A stretch of 56,667 bases of DNA from Planctomycetota bacterium. GTDB lineage: Bacteria > Planctomycetota > UBA1135 > UBA2386. The translations under genes and the position numbers were made by a program. The stretch lies in NCBI GenBank assembly GCA_947444055.1, contig CANEYR010000018.1:1-56667 (forward strand), read 5' to 3'. Each line of letters opens with the position of its first letter. The stretch's first letter is position 1. Positions 23,790 to 32,270 of this stretch are shown here, piece after piece. Below the pieces are notes generated by a model. That model saw nothing but the letters and a program-made list of their open reading frames with translations. It was not told the origin of the DNA and did not search any database.

Positions 23790-24812
23790 TCACTTGCCTT
23801 GGGTCGCGACCTGGCGAACCATCGGCAGCAGGCCGAGCTCGCGGGCCTTGGCTTCGCGCGCCAACGCGAGCTTGCGCTCATCATCAAGCCGGGCCAAGCC
23901 TTCCGTCAGTTTCTTGGCGCGCGACGAGTCCGGGCCGTCGGTGGCGCGCACTTCGTCGAGCTGGTCTTGCAGTTGGCGACGACGCGTATCGATCGTGTCG
24001 AAGGCATCGAGCACCGCCAGCCATTCTTTGACCGCCTTCGCCGGGTTCTTCGTGTAACGCTGGCCGAGCACGTCCTGCATGCCCTTCCAAAGCTGCGTCT
24101 GCGTCTGCTGACCCGTGAACGTCACCGGCGTCGCCCCGGGGTGCGCCAGCAAGAACACGTGCGGCCAGCTGTCCTTGAAGTCGTAACCGGCGAAGACGTT
24201 GTGAAACGGGTGACCCGCTTCCGCAATGTGTGCTGGCAACCGCACCGTGCGAAACCACTTGGTCAGCAGCAGCGTGCGGTCGTTGTTGAGGGAACGCTGC
24301 AGCAACGCTTCGTCGCCCTCCTTGCACAGATTGCATTCGCGCAAGACCAACAGCGGCCGACTGTCGCCCGCCTCCCACAGCAGATTGAGAGCGGCGTCCA
24401 GTGGCAGCGGCCCGAAGTCAGCCGACGTGCGTTCGACCGCTCGCTTGGGCGGCACCGGGTGAACCCAATCAACGCGCAGCCGGTCTTTCGAAGTGGCGCC
24501 GCGCTCGAACGTCATCGCAATGCCACCCGTGCGCGGACCGGTGCGTGTGCCTGGCGCTGGTGCGCGCGGCGCTCGCGGAGTCTCCGTCGCGGGCTGTTCT
24601 GGTCCGGGTGCACTTGGACCAGCTGGAGCAGGAGCCGCGGGACCTGCTGGTTGCGGCGAGGCCGGGCTCGACGACTGGCCAGGCGTCCAGTTGCCACCGG
24701 GTGATGGGGTCGACCCTGCGTACCCACCTGGTGGCGGGCATTGCGCGACCGCGACCATTGCAAGCGCGAGACCACACAGGATCGACCTGTGTGCGAACGA
24801 GACCATCTTCAT
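23790..24812 (-). CDS. Exported thioredoxin-like CxxC protein (Cys paralog)
   Basis: 340 aa, paralog of the next gene downstream with long identical blocks (for example NNDRTLLLTKWFRTVRLP and TGQQTQTQLWKGMQDVL). ATG at 24812 follows GGAGG. Signal peptide (SILCGLALAMVAVAQ), then Cys25, a Pro/Gly/Ala linker, and a domain with RPLLVLRECNLCKEGDEALL (Cys-x2-Cys) and HVFLLAHPGATPVTFTG. Residue -1 to Cys25 is Gln, so it is not a standard lipobox; the mature protein probably starts at or near Gln24-Cys25. A redox or disulfide role outside the cytoplasm is inferred. Family not named by me. Tandem duplication is evident. Confidence 0.82.
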   Translation of the reverse strand: MKMVSFAHRSILCGLALAMVAVAQCPPPGGYAGSTPSPGGNWTPGQSSSPASPQPAGPAAPAPAGPSAPGPEQPATETPRAPRAPAPGTRTGPRTGGIAMTFERGATSKDRLRVDWVHPVPPKRAVERTSADFGPLPLDAALNLLWEAGDSRPLLVLRECNLCKEGDEALLQRSLNNDRTLLLTKWFRTVRLPAHIAEAGHPFHNVFAGYDFKDSWPHVFLLAHPGATPVTFTGQQTQTQLWKGMQDVLGQRYTKNPAKAVKEWLAVLDAFDTIDTRRRQLQDQLDEVRATDGPDSSRAKKLTEGLARLDDERKLALAREAKARELGLLPMVRQVATQGK

Positions 24813-24891
24813 TTCTGCGTCCTCCAACGAAGAGCGGACTATCGAGCGGCCGATCGGTTGAGCGGGAGCATAGTCAGATACCAGCGTGCGG

Positions 24892-26139
24892 TCACTTCTT
24901 GCCTTTGCCCAGCACCGCGAGCCGCCACGCCGCATCGAGCTCGGCGGCCGTCCAACCCAGCGTGGTCTTTAGAGCATCCGTCTGCCGCAGGCTCAATTCC
25001 GTCGCCGTCGGCGCTTGGCGGCGCGCGTGAAAGGGATCCTTCAAGGTATGCAGAAACTGCATCGTCTTGGCTTTGTGCGAAGTCATCAGGAAATCCACCA
25101 GAGCCCACGACTGCATGTGTTGTTCCAAACCAAAACTACCAGCATTGGTGCGTGAGAGCAGTTGCTCCGCGGGTTCAAAGGCGCCATTGCGCAGCAGTCC
25201 CTCGACTCGCTTGTCCCATTCCCAGAAGGCGCTGCGCTGGTCCTTGTCCTTGAGATCCTTGCGATCAAAGGTCGGAAACCGCGGCGTCACCCGGCGCGAA
25301 TGCCAGTGCGCCAACCCCGTCACCAACCACGGCGGCACCTCGTGACTAAAGCTGCGATAGCACGTGTACAGATTGTGTGACAGGTTGAAGATGAAGTGCG
25401 AGTGCAGGGGGTAGTCGTGGCGGAACAAACCGTTAGCGGTCTCTTCACTGGTTCCCCAATACATCGCGCCGAACTTGAAATCGTGACCGCGGGTGGGCTC
25501 TGCGATCTCCGTGCCCTGATAGGCCCGCGTGTAGCGCGCGTGGCTCGCGCCTTTTTGCACGAGCAGGATCGTGAACTTCTCGCGCATGCCTAAGTGCGGC
25601 CCAAGCCCACGAAACTTCGTCGCCTCGGCCGGGTTGTCGGCCGCCACCGGGAAGTGGAACTCCTGCAAGCCGAGATTGGCGAGGACGTCGGCATACAACT
25701 CCTCGGCGCGTTGGGCGAACAGGTGCGCGCGCAGCCACGGATCGAGTTCGCGCACGTCGGGCTTCACGCGCGGCAAGCGCACCGCCAAACGTTTGAGCTC
25801 CAGTCTCAGGCCAGCGATCCAATCGTCGCGCCACGCCTCGTCGGTCTTGAGCGCCAGCGCCGGCAACGCGCAGCCAATGCGAAAGTGCGCCGTTTCGATC
25901 CATCGCAATGGTTCGGTGCCGAGCAGTTCGGCAACGGTCGCCGACGTGTGGTCGGTGCCAAAGGCGAACGGCCCCAGCGACTCGTAACCCGCCTTCTTGA
26001 GGGCCTCTGGCTGTTCTTGCGTGTAGGGGTCGGGAGCGACCTTCGCGCGCAGCGATGGCTGGTTCTGCGCCACGAGCAAGCCGCCGAGTGCGACCAGAAG
26101 ACCAGCAACGGCGAGGGTCATTGAGAGGCGTGTGACCAT
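24892..26139 (-). CDS. Exported peptidase-MA-like protein with degenerate zinc motif
   Basis: 415 aa. ATG at 26139 opens a signal peptide (MTLAVAGLLVALGGLLVAQ). The C-terminal half has the layout of gluzincin/DUF1570-like proteins: FIFNLSHNLYTCYRSF where HExxH is expected, then EVPPWLVTGLAHWHSRR, matching the usual PxWLxEGLA region. The HExxH reads His-Asn-Leu-Tyr-Thr-Cys here and the distal Glu is His, so metalloprotease activity is improbable; a binding or structural role is more likely. Lies 79 nt upstream of the CxxC paralogs on the same strand. Confidence 0.72.
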   Translation of the reverse strand: MVTRLSMTLAVAGLLVALGGLLVAQNQPSLRAKVAPDPYTQEQPEALKKAGYESLGPFAFGTDHTSATVAELLGTEPLRWIETAHFRIGCALPALALKTDEAWRDDWIAGLRLELKRLAVRLPRVKPDVRELDPWLRAHLFAQRAEELYADVLANLGLQEFHFPVAADNPAEATKFRGLGPHLGMREKFTILLVQKGASHARYTRAYQGTEIAEPTRGHDFKFGAMYWGTSEETANGLFRHDYPLHSHFIFNLSHNLYTCYRSFSHEVPPWLVTGLAHWHSRRVTPRFPTFDRKDLKDKDQRSAFWEWDKRVEGLLRNGAFEPAEQLLSRTNAGSFGLEQHMQSWALVDFLMTSHKAKTMQFLHTLKDPFHARRQAPTATELSLRQTDALKTTLGWTAAELDAAWRLAVLGKGKK

Positions 26140-26317
26140 GACGACAACGTAACGACTAGAAGGGAACTGACGGCACGCGCCGCCCGAAGTGCGGCGACAG
26201 CAAACCCGGGGCCGCCTTACGGAGCGCGCCCCCTCGGTTATGCCAACGATGCGTGCGACTATATGTGGGCGTGCCTCCGGCAACCGCCCGACCCCATTGC
26301 TCGCACCTGCTCACCCC

Positions 26318-27727
26318 ATGATCTCTGTCCTGTCGCTGCGTACGGTTCTCGCGAGCTCGCTCTTAGCCTGCTCCTCGTTTGCACAGGTCAACTGGAGCCA
26401 AGCCGCGGCGACTGGTGCGCCGATGGCTCTTGGTGGCAGCGCCTTCGACACCGCTCGCAACCGCCTGGTCGCCTTCGGCGGCGATGTCGGTGGCATCCCC
26501 GGCGACTTCACGCGCGAATTCAACCCGGCGACCAACCAATGGTTGAGCCCGACCCCCGCACCCAAGCCATCGGTGCGGCGACGCGCCGCCATGGCCTACG
26601 ACGCGGCGCGCGGCGAATGCGTGCTGTTTGGCGGTGGCGGCACGGGCATCAATCTGTTCCTCGCCGACACCTGGACGTGGAACGGCACCACGTGGACCTT
26701 GAAGTCGACGCCGAGCGCCCCATCGCCGCGGTTTGGCGCGGCCATGGCCTACGACAGCGTGCGGCAGGTGGTGGTGATGTTTGGTGGCTACGTGCCATCG
26801 GGCCTGGACACGGGGGACGTATGGGAATGGGATGGCGCGGCGTGGACGCAGCGCACCTTCCCCGCGCCGAGCCCGCTGGCGCGCGGTTCGCATCGCATGG
26901 TTTTCGACGTCGCGCGCGCCCAGACCGTTCTCTACGGCGGCTTCACGACGCCCGGGCAAACCACGCTCGCGGATACTTGGCTGTGGGATGGCACCGCGTG
27001 GACGCAGGGGGCCAGCGGGCCGGGCAGCCTGTGCGATCAGCTCTTCGTCTATGACGACCATCGCCAGCGCACCGTGCTGTTTGGCGGCCTGCGCATTACC
27101 GGCGCGGTGTTTGTCGACCTCGCTCTCACTTGGGAATGGAACGGCACGGCGTGGACGCAGCGCTCGCCAACCAGCTCACCCGCCGGCCGCAGCGCGATGG
27201 CGTGTGGGTTCTCGTCGACCGCTCCAAGTCGCGTGCTGAGTGGCGGTGGCACGACCTCGACCGGGACGCAATTCGGCACCACGTTCGCGTTGCAGCCCAC
27301 GACACCCGCCACCGTCAGCAGCTTTGGCATCGGCTGCCCAAGCACCGCGGGGCCGGTGTCGCTCAACCCTGTCAGCATGCCCTACGTCGGCAGCGACTTC
27401 GTGCATGAGATTGGCGGCGCGTCACCCTCCACGTTCGTTGGGCTCATTGCGTTTGGCTTGTCGAACACCCTTTGGAGCGGCCTGGCATTGCCACTCGACC
27501 TCACGGTGATCGGGGCCCCCGGCTGCAGTGTGTTGGTGAGCGTGGATGTCGCCGTCGTCACCATCCTCAACAATGGTGCGGGCACGGTGTCTTGGAGTCT
27601 GCCCAACCAGCCGTCGCTGATCGGCCAGAGCTTTTTCACGCAAGGGATTCTGCTCGACCCACAGAGCCCGTTGGCGTTCCAAATTGGCGCCAGCAGCGGG
27701 CGGCAGTTCACGATCGGCTCGCCCTAG
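26318..27727 (+). CDS. Secreted kelch-type beta-propeller protein
   Basis: 469 aa. Signal peptide (VLASSLLACSSFAQ) then five or six kelch-like repeats with the recurring AMAYDAARGECVLFGG, TWTWNGTTWT and VWEWDGAAWTQR patterns, a beta-propeller. The last 130 residues (from FGIGCPSTAGPVSLN to QFTIGSP) form a separate beta-sandwich-like domain; I recall similar C-terminal domains on secreted planctomycete proteins, but cannot verify it here. No catalytic site is apparent. Divergent from the peptidase-like gene, with 178 nt between starts. Confidence 0.83.
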   Translation: MISVLSLRTVLASSLLACSSFAQVNWSQAAATGAPMALGGSAFDTARNRLVAFGGDVGGIPGDFTREFNPATNQWLSPTPAPKPSVRRRAAMAYDAARGECVLFGGGGTGINLFLADTWTWNGTTWTLKSTPSAPSPRFGAAMAYDSVRQVVVMFGGYVPSGLDTGDVWEWDGAAWTQRTFPAPSPLARGSHRMVFDVARAQTVLYGGFTTPGQTTLADTWLWDGTAWTQGASGPGSLCDQLFVYDDHRQRTVLFGGLRITGAVFVDLALTWEWNGTAWTQRSPTSSPAGRSAMACGFSSTAPSRVLSGGGTTSTGTQFGTTFALQPTTPATVSSFGIGCPSTAGPVSLNPVSMPYVGSDFVHEIGGASPSTFVGLIAFGLSNTLWSGLALPLDLTVIGAPGCSVLVSVDVAVVTILNNGAGTVSWSLPNQPSLIGQSFFTQGILLDPQSPLAFQIGASSGRQFTIGSP

Positions 27728-27790
27728 GTTTTAGCTAGGCGGCCACGCCGTAGGTGCGACCGCTGGGCTGGTGTACGCTCGCGCCCCTTG

Positions 27791-28762
27791 ATGGACCCCC
27801 GGATCGAACGCGCTCGCGACATCATCGAGCGCGAAGCGGTTGCCGTGCGCCAAGTAGCAGAGCGCCTCGGCCAACCTTTTCTGCGCACCCTGGACCTGAT
27901 CCTCGGCCTGCGTGGCCGCGTCGTCACCGCCGGCATGGGCAAGGCGGGTTTCATCGCCATGAAGGTCTCGGCCACGCTGGCTTCCACCGGCACGCCGTCG
28001 ATCTTCTTGCACCCCGCCGAAGCCATTCACGGCGATCTCGGGCGGGTGGATGCCAACGACCTGTTGTTGGCGTTCTCGAAGTCCGGCGAGACCCAAGAAC
28101 TGCTGGTGATGCTGCCCCACGTGAAGGCCGTTGGCGTGCCGGTGGTGGCGATCACCCAGTCGACGCAATCGACGCTGGCGCGCCACGCCGATCACGTGCT
28201 CGAGCTTGGCCGCATCGACGAACCGGGTCCGTATGGCTTGGCGCCGAGCTCGTCGACGACGGCGATGCTGGCTCTCGGCGATGCGCTGGCGCTGGTCGTG
28301 CAGGAGGGGCGACGATTTGGCCCCGAAGACTTCGCGCGCTTCCATCCAGGTGGCGATCTCGGTCGGCGCTTGATGAAGGTCGGTGAACTGATGCGCCGCG
28401 ACGACCGCAACCCGCGCATCGAAAGCGGCGCCACGGTGCTGCAGGCGATCGAAGTGATGACGCGCACGCCCGGCCGCCCTGGCGCCACCAGTGTGGTCGA
28501 CCGCGACGGCAAGCTGCTCGGCTTCTTCACCGATGGTGATCTGCGGCGTTTGATCGAACGCGGTCTCGCCAATCCTCGGCAAGCCCGCATCGACGAGGCG
28601 ATGACCAAGAACCCACGTTCGATCAGCCCCGACACCTTCGCGCTCGAAGCGCTCGCCCTCTTGCACCAGTACGCCATTGACCAACTGCCCGTCGTCGACG
28701 CCGACGATCGCTTGATCGGATTACTCGACGTGCAAGACCTGCTCAACCTCAAGATCGGATGA
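27791..28762 (+). CDS. kdsD: Arabinose-5-phosphate isomerase (KpsF/GutQ family)
   Basis: Converts ribulose-5-phosphate to arabinose-5-phosphate, the first step to KDO. SIS domain with RVVTAGMGKAGFIAMK, FLHPAEAIHGDLGR and FSKSGETQELLVML, then two CBS domains (residues about 205-320; VVDRDGKLLGFFTDGDLRR and VVDADDRLIGLLDVQDL). 323 aa, typical. A TTG precedes the ATG by one codon. First of four overlapping genes for LPS synthesis and export. Confidence 0.94.
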   Translation: MDPRIERARDIIEREAVAVRQVAERLGQPFLRTLDLILGLRGRVVTAGMGKAGFIAMKVSATLASTGTPSIFLHPAEAIHGDLGRVDANDLLLAFSKSGETQELLVMLPHVKAVGVPVVAITQSTQSTLARHADHVLELGRIDEPGPYGLAPSSSTTAMLALGDALALVVQEGRRFGPEDFARFHPGGDLGRRLMKVGELMRRDDRNPRIESGATVLQAIEVMTRTPGRPGATSVVDRDGKLLGFFTDGDLRRLIERGLANPRQARIDEAMTKNPRSISPDTFALEALALLHQYAIDQLPVVDADDRLIGLLDVQDLLNLKIG

Positions 28763-29316
28763 CGCCGCCTGTTCCTATGCCCGGTCGTGTGCGACCGGCG
28801 ACGGCCCAGCTCGCGGCGATCGAGTTCTTGCTGCTCGATGTCGACGGCGTGCTGACCGATGGTCGCATCTGGTTTGATGGCGACGGGCGCGAACACAAGT
28901 CATTCCACGTGCATGACGCCGCGGGTCTCGCCTACTGGCATCGCGCCGGTGGTCGTTCGGGTTTCTTGTCGGGGCGCGGCGGCGACACCGTCGAGCGGCG
29001 CGCGCGCGAACTCGGTGTGCACGAAGTCATCCTTGGGCGCATCGACAAGGAACGCGCGTTCGACGAACTGCTCGTTCGCCAGCGGCTCGATCCGGTTCGT
29101 GTTGCGTACGTCGGCGACGATCTGCTCGACCTGCCGGTGCTGCGCCGAGTTGGCTTTGCCGCCACCGTTCCCGAGGCGCGCCGCGAAGTGCTCGCGGTGG
29201 CGCAACACGTGACCGATCGTTCGGCTGGCTTCGGTGCCGTGCGCGACGTCATCGAAGAGTTGCTGCGGGCCCGCGGCCGGTGGGATGAAGTCGTGCAAAA
29301 GGACGGGCGACCGTGA
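28759..29316 (+). CDS. kdsC: KDO-8-phosphate phosphatase
   Basis: HAD-superfamily enzyme releasing phosphate from KDO-8-P. Seen: FLLLDVDGVLTDGRIWFD with the two catalytic Asp, FHVHDAAGLAYWHRAGGRSGFLSGR including motif II, and AYVGDDLLDLPVL, motif IV. 185 aa, normal. The ATG overlaps the kdsD stop (ATGA), so translation is coupled. Confidence 0.94.
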   Translation: MTPPVPMPGRVRPATAQLAAIEFLLLDVDGVLTDGRIWFDGDGREHKSFHVHDAAGLAYWHRAGGRSGFLSGRGGDTVERRARELGVHEVILGRIDKERAFDELLVRQRLDPVRVAYVGDDLLDLPVLRRVGFAATVPEARREVLAVAQHVTDRSAGFGAVRDVIEELLRARGRWDEVVQKDGRP

Positions 29317-32270
29317 AGCGGCTGCTGCTGTTCCTGGTGCTGCTGGCGGTGGGCTTCGCCGCCTTGCGCATGGCGATCGACGATGGCGATGGCGTGCGCG
29401 CCAACGCCAACGGGCAAGCCAAGCCTGAGGCGCCAAAGGATCGCCCGGCCCCGACGACGTCGGGAGTGACGGTGCAGCAGGGCCGCATCAACGCCGAAGT
29501 GACGGTGTTTGGGCCGCTGCAGATCACGCGCTGGAAGACCATCGAGAAGGGGAACGGACACACCATCAAAGAGGAAGCGTTCGTGCTGACGTCGGGCGAC
29601 AGCAAGCCGCTTGGCGCTGGTTTGCAACAGGTCGATCAGCTGGAAGTGCACCTCTTCGACGACGGCCGCCACAGTGCAACGTTGACCGCCACGCAAGCAC
29701 TGGTCGAACTGCGACAGGACGCGAACGGCAAGGCCTCGTTAGACGAAGGCAAGGACATCGCTCTGCGCGACACCGTGCTGACGACGATGCCGGGCAGCCG
29801 CATGGCTGGGCTGCGACTCGAACTCGGTGACGCCAAGGTGCGGATCGAAGACGAGGAACTGGTGCTGACGACGCTGCGCGAGCAACCGGTGTTGGTCGTG
29901 CTCGAAGGCGATCGGCGGGTGACGCTGCGCGGCTTGGGTGCGCAAGCCAGACTGCCACGCCGTCGCGGTGGCACGTTGCAGCGCGCCGACGTCGAGATCT
30001 TGCAACAGCCCGAGCTGCTGACGGCAGGCCTGCAGGTGCGCGCCGTGGGTCGACTGCACTACGTCGAGAACGTCAGCACGGGTGCTGGCCAAGTGACCAT
30101 CGACGATCAGGTCGATCTCGATCTCGTGCGCGACGATCTGGCGCTGCCGGGGCGCGTTCGTCCCGCCGGCGCCACCGAGGTTGGCCACGTCCGCGTGCGC
30201 GGCGATCAGTTCATCGGTTGGTTGCAGCGCAGCAAAGTTCAAAAGCCCGCTGGCCGCGAGCGGCAACAGATCGATTGGCGCCAATTGGTGCTAACGGGGG
30301 CACCGGCGACGGTGGACGTGCCTGGTGGACGCCTGATCACGCCGCGCGTCACCGCTTGGCCTGGACTCTTTGGCGAACCGTTCCTGATCACGGCGCACGG
30401 CGGTGAATCGCGCATCGAACAGACCGAACTGCGCGCCGGCAGCAAGCAGAAGGAACTGTTCGTCGGCACCGCCGAACGGCGCATTCACATGGTGCGGCCA
30501 GCCGAGCAAGTCGCGGCCTTGCATCGCGCCTTCGGCTTCCCGCGGTGGACGCTGCGGCCGCTTGAGGAAATGCAGGTCGCGATCGGCGAAGGTGCCAGCC
30601 GCTTCACCAGTGGCACCCGCACGGTGCAAGCTAGCGACGGCGTGCGCATCTATCGCCGGGACCACACCGAGACCGGCGTCGTGCGCGGCCTTGGCAAAGT
30701 GGTCGTCATCCTGCCTGCCCGTTCGCCGAACGAGCAGGACGTGGTCGCGACCGGCAACGACGGCTTCACGCTCACCAGCACCGCCACCGGCGACGTGCTT
30801 GCACTTGGCCCCGAGGCCCCGAATGACTTGGCGGCGGCTGGTCCCTGGCGCCGCCACGAATTCGACATCCGCCAAGGGCAAGCGTCGCTGACTGGTCGCG
30901 GGGTGTGCGTGATCGAGCGCACGGGCGAACGCACGGCGATGCGCTTGCTCTCGCCGGATGCGTCGTTGGTTGCAAACGTGCCCGCGTCCGGACTGTTGTT
31001 GCAGCGTGTTCGCCGACTGCACGCGACCCTGATCGGCAACGACGTGCAGGCGCTGGATGTCGCTGGCTGGCCGCTGCAAATCTCGATGCGCCGCGGTGGT
31101 GACACCATCACCGCCCAGGCTCCGCGGCTCTTGCAGCTCGGTCCGCGCTCCCTTCGTTTGTTGCCGAATGATGTGCAGGAGCCCGCCATCTGGTCGGGTC
31201 TCGCCGCTGTCGATACCCAGCCGCGCTTGCACCGTGCCCTCGCTCGGTCGGATACCGAAGCGCCGCAAGATGTCACGATGAACGGCCCGCGGATCGACGT
31301 GCACCACGTCGGCGGTCGCGATGCCTTCATCGATGCAACGGCCGTGGGTGATGAGCAACCGCGTATCTACGCCACGATCGGCCAGAAGGATGGGAAGCCA
31401 CCCACGACCCTCGCTTGCACAGCAGATCGGCTGCGCGTGTTGCCGTTCTTGGTGTCGCCCGAGGCGAGAGCTTGGCACACGGCGGGGCACGGCGTGCTCG
31501 CCGAGATGACGTTTCACTCCATCGGCAATGCCTGGCTCTTGGTGGACGAAGTCGGCGACTTCCAACTCGACGATGAACGCAACGGGCACATCGAGGGTAA
31601 GGGCCAGCGTCTGCTCGTCAGCCACGGCGGCAAGGCGGCGCTGTTCGTCGGCAACCCGGACACCTTGACGGCGGCGGAAGTGCGCCGGACCCAAGACGGC
31701 CGCGAGATCACGTTGCGCGGTGCGCGCGTGCGCGCGATCGACAAGGACGACGACGGTGTTCACCTTGACGCGCTCGGCGCCTTCGCCGATCGATCGACCT
31801 TCCTGCCGCCGACGTTGACGTTGCACGAGAGAAACCGAACCGGTCTGTTCTCGCACATGCAGGCCACCTGTCACGGCAACATCGAAGTGCGCCCCGAAGC
31901 CGTGATCTTCCTTGGCCCCGTCACCACCGCGGGTCTCACCGCGAACGGCGAGCTGGACGCCAACGGCATGCACATCGAAGCGCGTGAACTGAGCATGGTC
32001 CGTGCGCGCAAGACTGGCGATGTCACGCACGTGTTGGGCAAGGACGTCGTGGTCGATTGGACGCGCCTGCACGCGAAGTGCGCCGACGTCGCACTCGACC
32101 TGGTCGACCACCGACTGCTCGCGACCGATCCGGATGATGCCGTCATCACGCTGCCCGATGGGCGCGAGATTCGTTCGCCACGCATCGACGTCGACTACGT
32201 GACCATGGCCTTTCGCATGTTCGGCGGTGGCCGCATTTCCCGCCGCGCGATCGACGGGGAGCGCCGGTGA
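29313..32270 (+). CDS. Very large LptC/LptA (OstA-like) envelope protein
   Basis: 985 aa from a GTG overlapping the kdsC stop. One N-terminal membrane anchor (LLLFLVLLAVGFAALRM) and then an all-beta exterior part. Early sequence (GVTVQQGRINAEVTVFGPLQ, ALRDTVLTTMPGSRM, KVRIEDEELVLT) resembles LptC/OstA folds, and later stretches repeat the pattern (QASDGVRIYRRDHTETGVVRG, ELSMVRARKTGDVTHVLGK). LptC and LptA are each near 190 aa, so this looks like many jelly-roll units in one chain, perhaps forming the whole LPS bridge across the periplasm. That is inference from position between kdsC and lptD; no single motif is diagnostic. Confidence 0.7.
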   Translation: MKRLLLFLVLLAVGFAALRMAIDDGDGVRANANGQAKPEAPKDRPAPTTSGVTVQQGRINAEVTVFGPLQITRWKTIEKGNGHTIKEEAFVLTSGDSKPLGAGLQQVDQLEVHLFDDGRHSATLTATQALVELRQDANGKASLDEGKDIALRDTVLTTMPGSRMAGLRLELGDAKVRIEDEELVLTTLREQPVLVVLEGDRRVTLRGLGAQARLPRRRGGTLQRADVEILQQPELLTAGLQVRAVGRLHYVENVSTGAGQVTIDDQVDLDLVRDDLALPGRVRPAGATEVGHVRVRGDQFIGWLQRSKVQKPAGRERQQIDWRQLVLTGAPATVDVPGGRLITPRVTAWPGLFGEPFLITAHGGESRIEQTELRAGSKQKELFVGTAERRIHMVRPAEQVAALHRAFGFPRWTLRPLEEMQVAIGEGASRFTSGTRTVQASDGVRIYRRDHTETGVVRGLGKVVVILPARSPNEQDVVATGNDGFTLTSTATGDVLALGPEAPNDLAAAGPWRRHEFDIRQGQASLTGRGVCVIERTGERTAMRLLSPDASLVANVPASGLLLQRVRRLHATLIGNDVQALDVAGWPLQISMRRGGDTITAQAPRLLQLGPRSLRLLPNDVQEPAIWSGLAAVDTQPRLHRALARSDTEAPQDVTMNGPRIDVHHVGGRDAFIDATAVGDEQPRIYATIGQKDGKPPTTLACTADRLRVLPFLVSPEARAWHTAGHGVLAEMTFHSIGNAWLLVDEVGDFQLDDERNGHIEGKGQRLLVSHGGKAALFVGNPDTLTAAEVRRTQDGREITLRGARVRAIDKDDDGVHLDALGAFADRSTFLPPTLTLHERNRTGLFSHMQATCHGNIEVRPEAVIFLGPVTTAGLTANGELDANGMHIEARELSMVRARKTGDVTHVLGKDVVVDWTRLHAKCADVALDLVDHRLLATDPDDAVITLPDGREIRSPRIDVDYVTMAFRMFGGGRISRRAIDGERR

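Noticed and set aside
22436..24031. 531-aa plus-strand frame opposite the CxxC paralogs
   Set aside because: Composition is arginine-rich shadow type. It matters because, were it real, the TGA at 23599 would be less notable, but the minus frame has paralog conservation.
24737..24812. Lipoprotein signal for the Cys25 paralog
   Set aside because: The residue before Cys is Gln and does not fit the lipobox; signal peptidase I cleavage after AVA is more likely.
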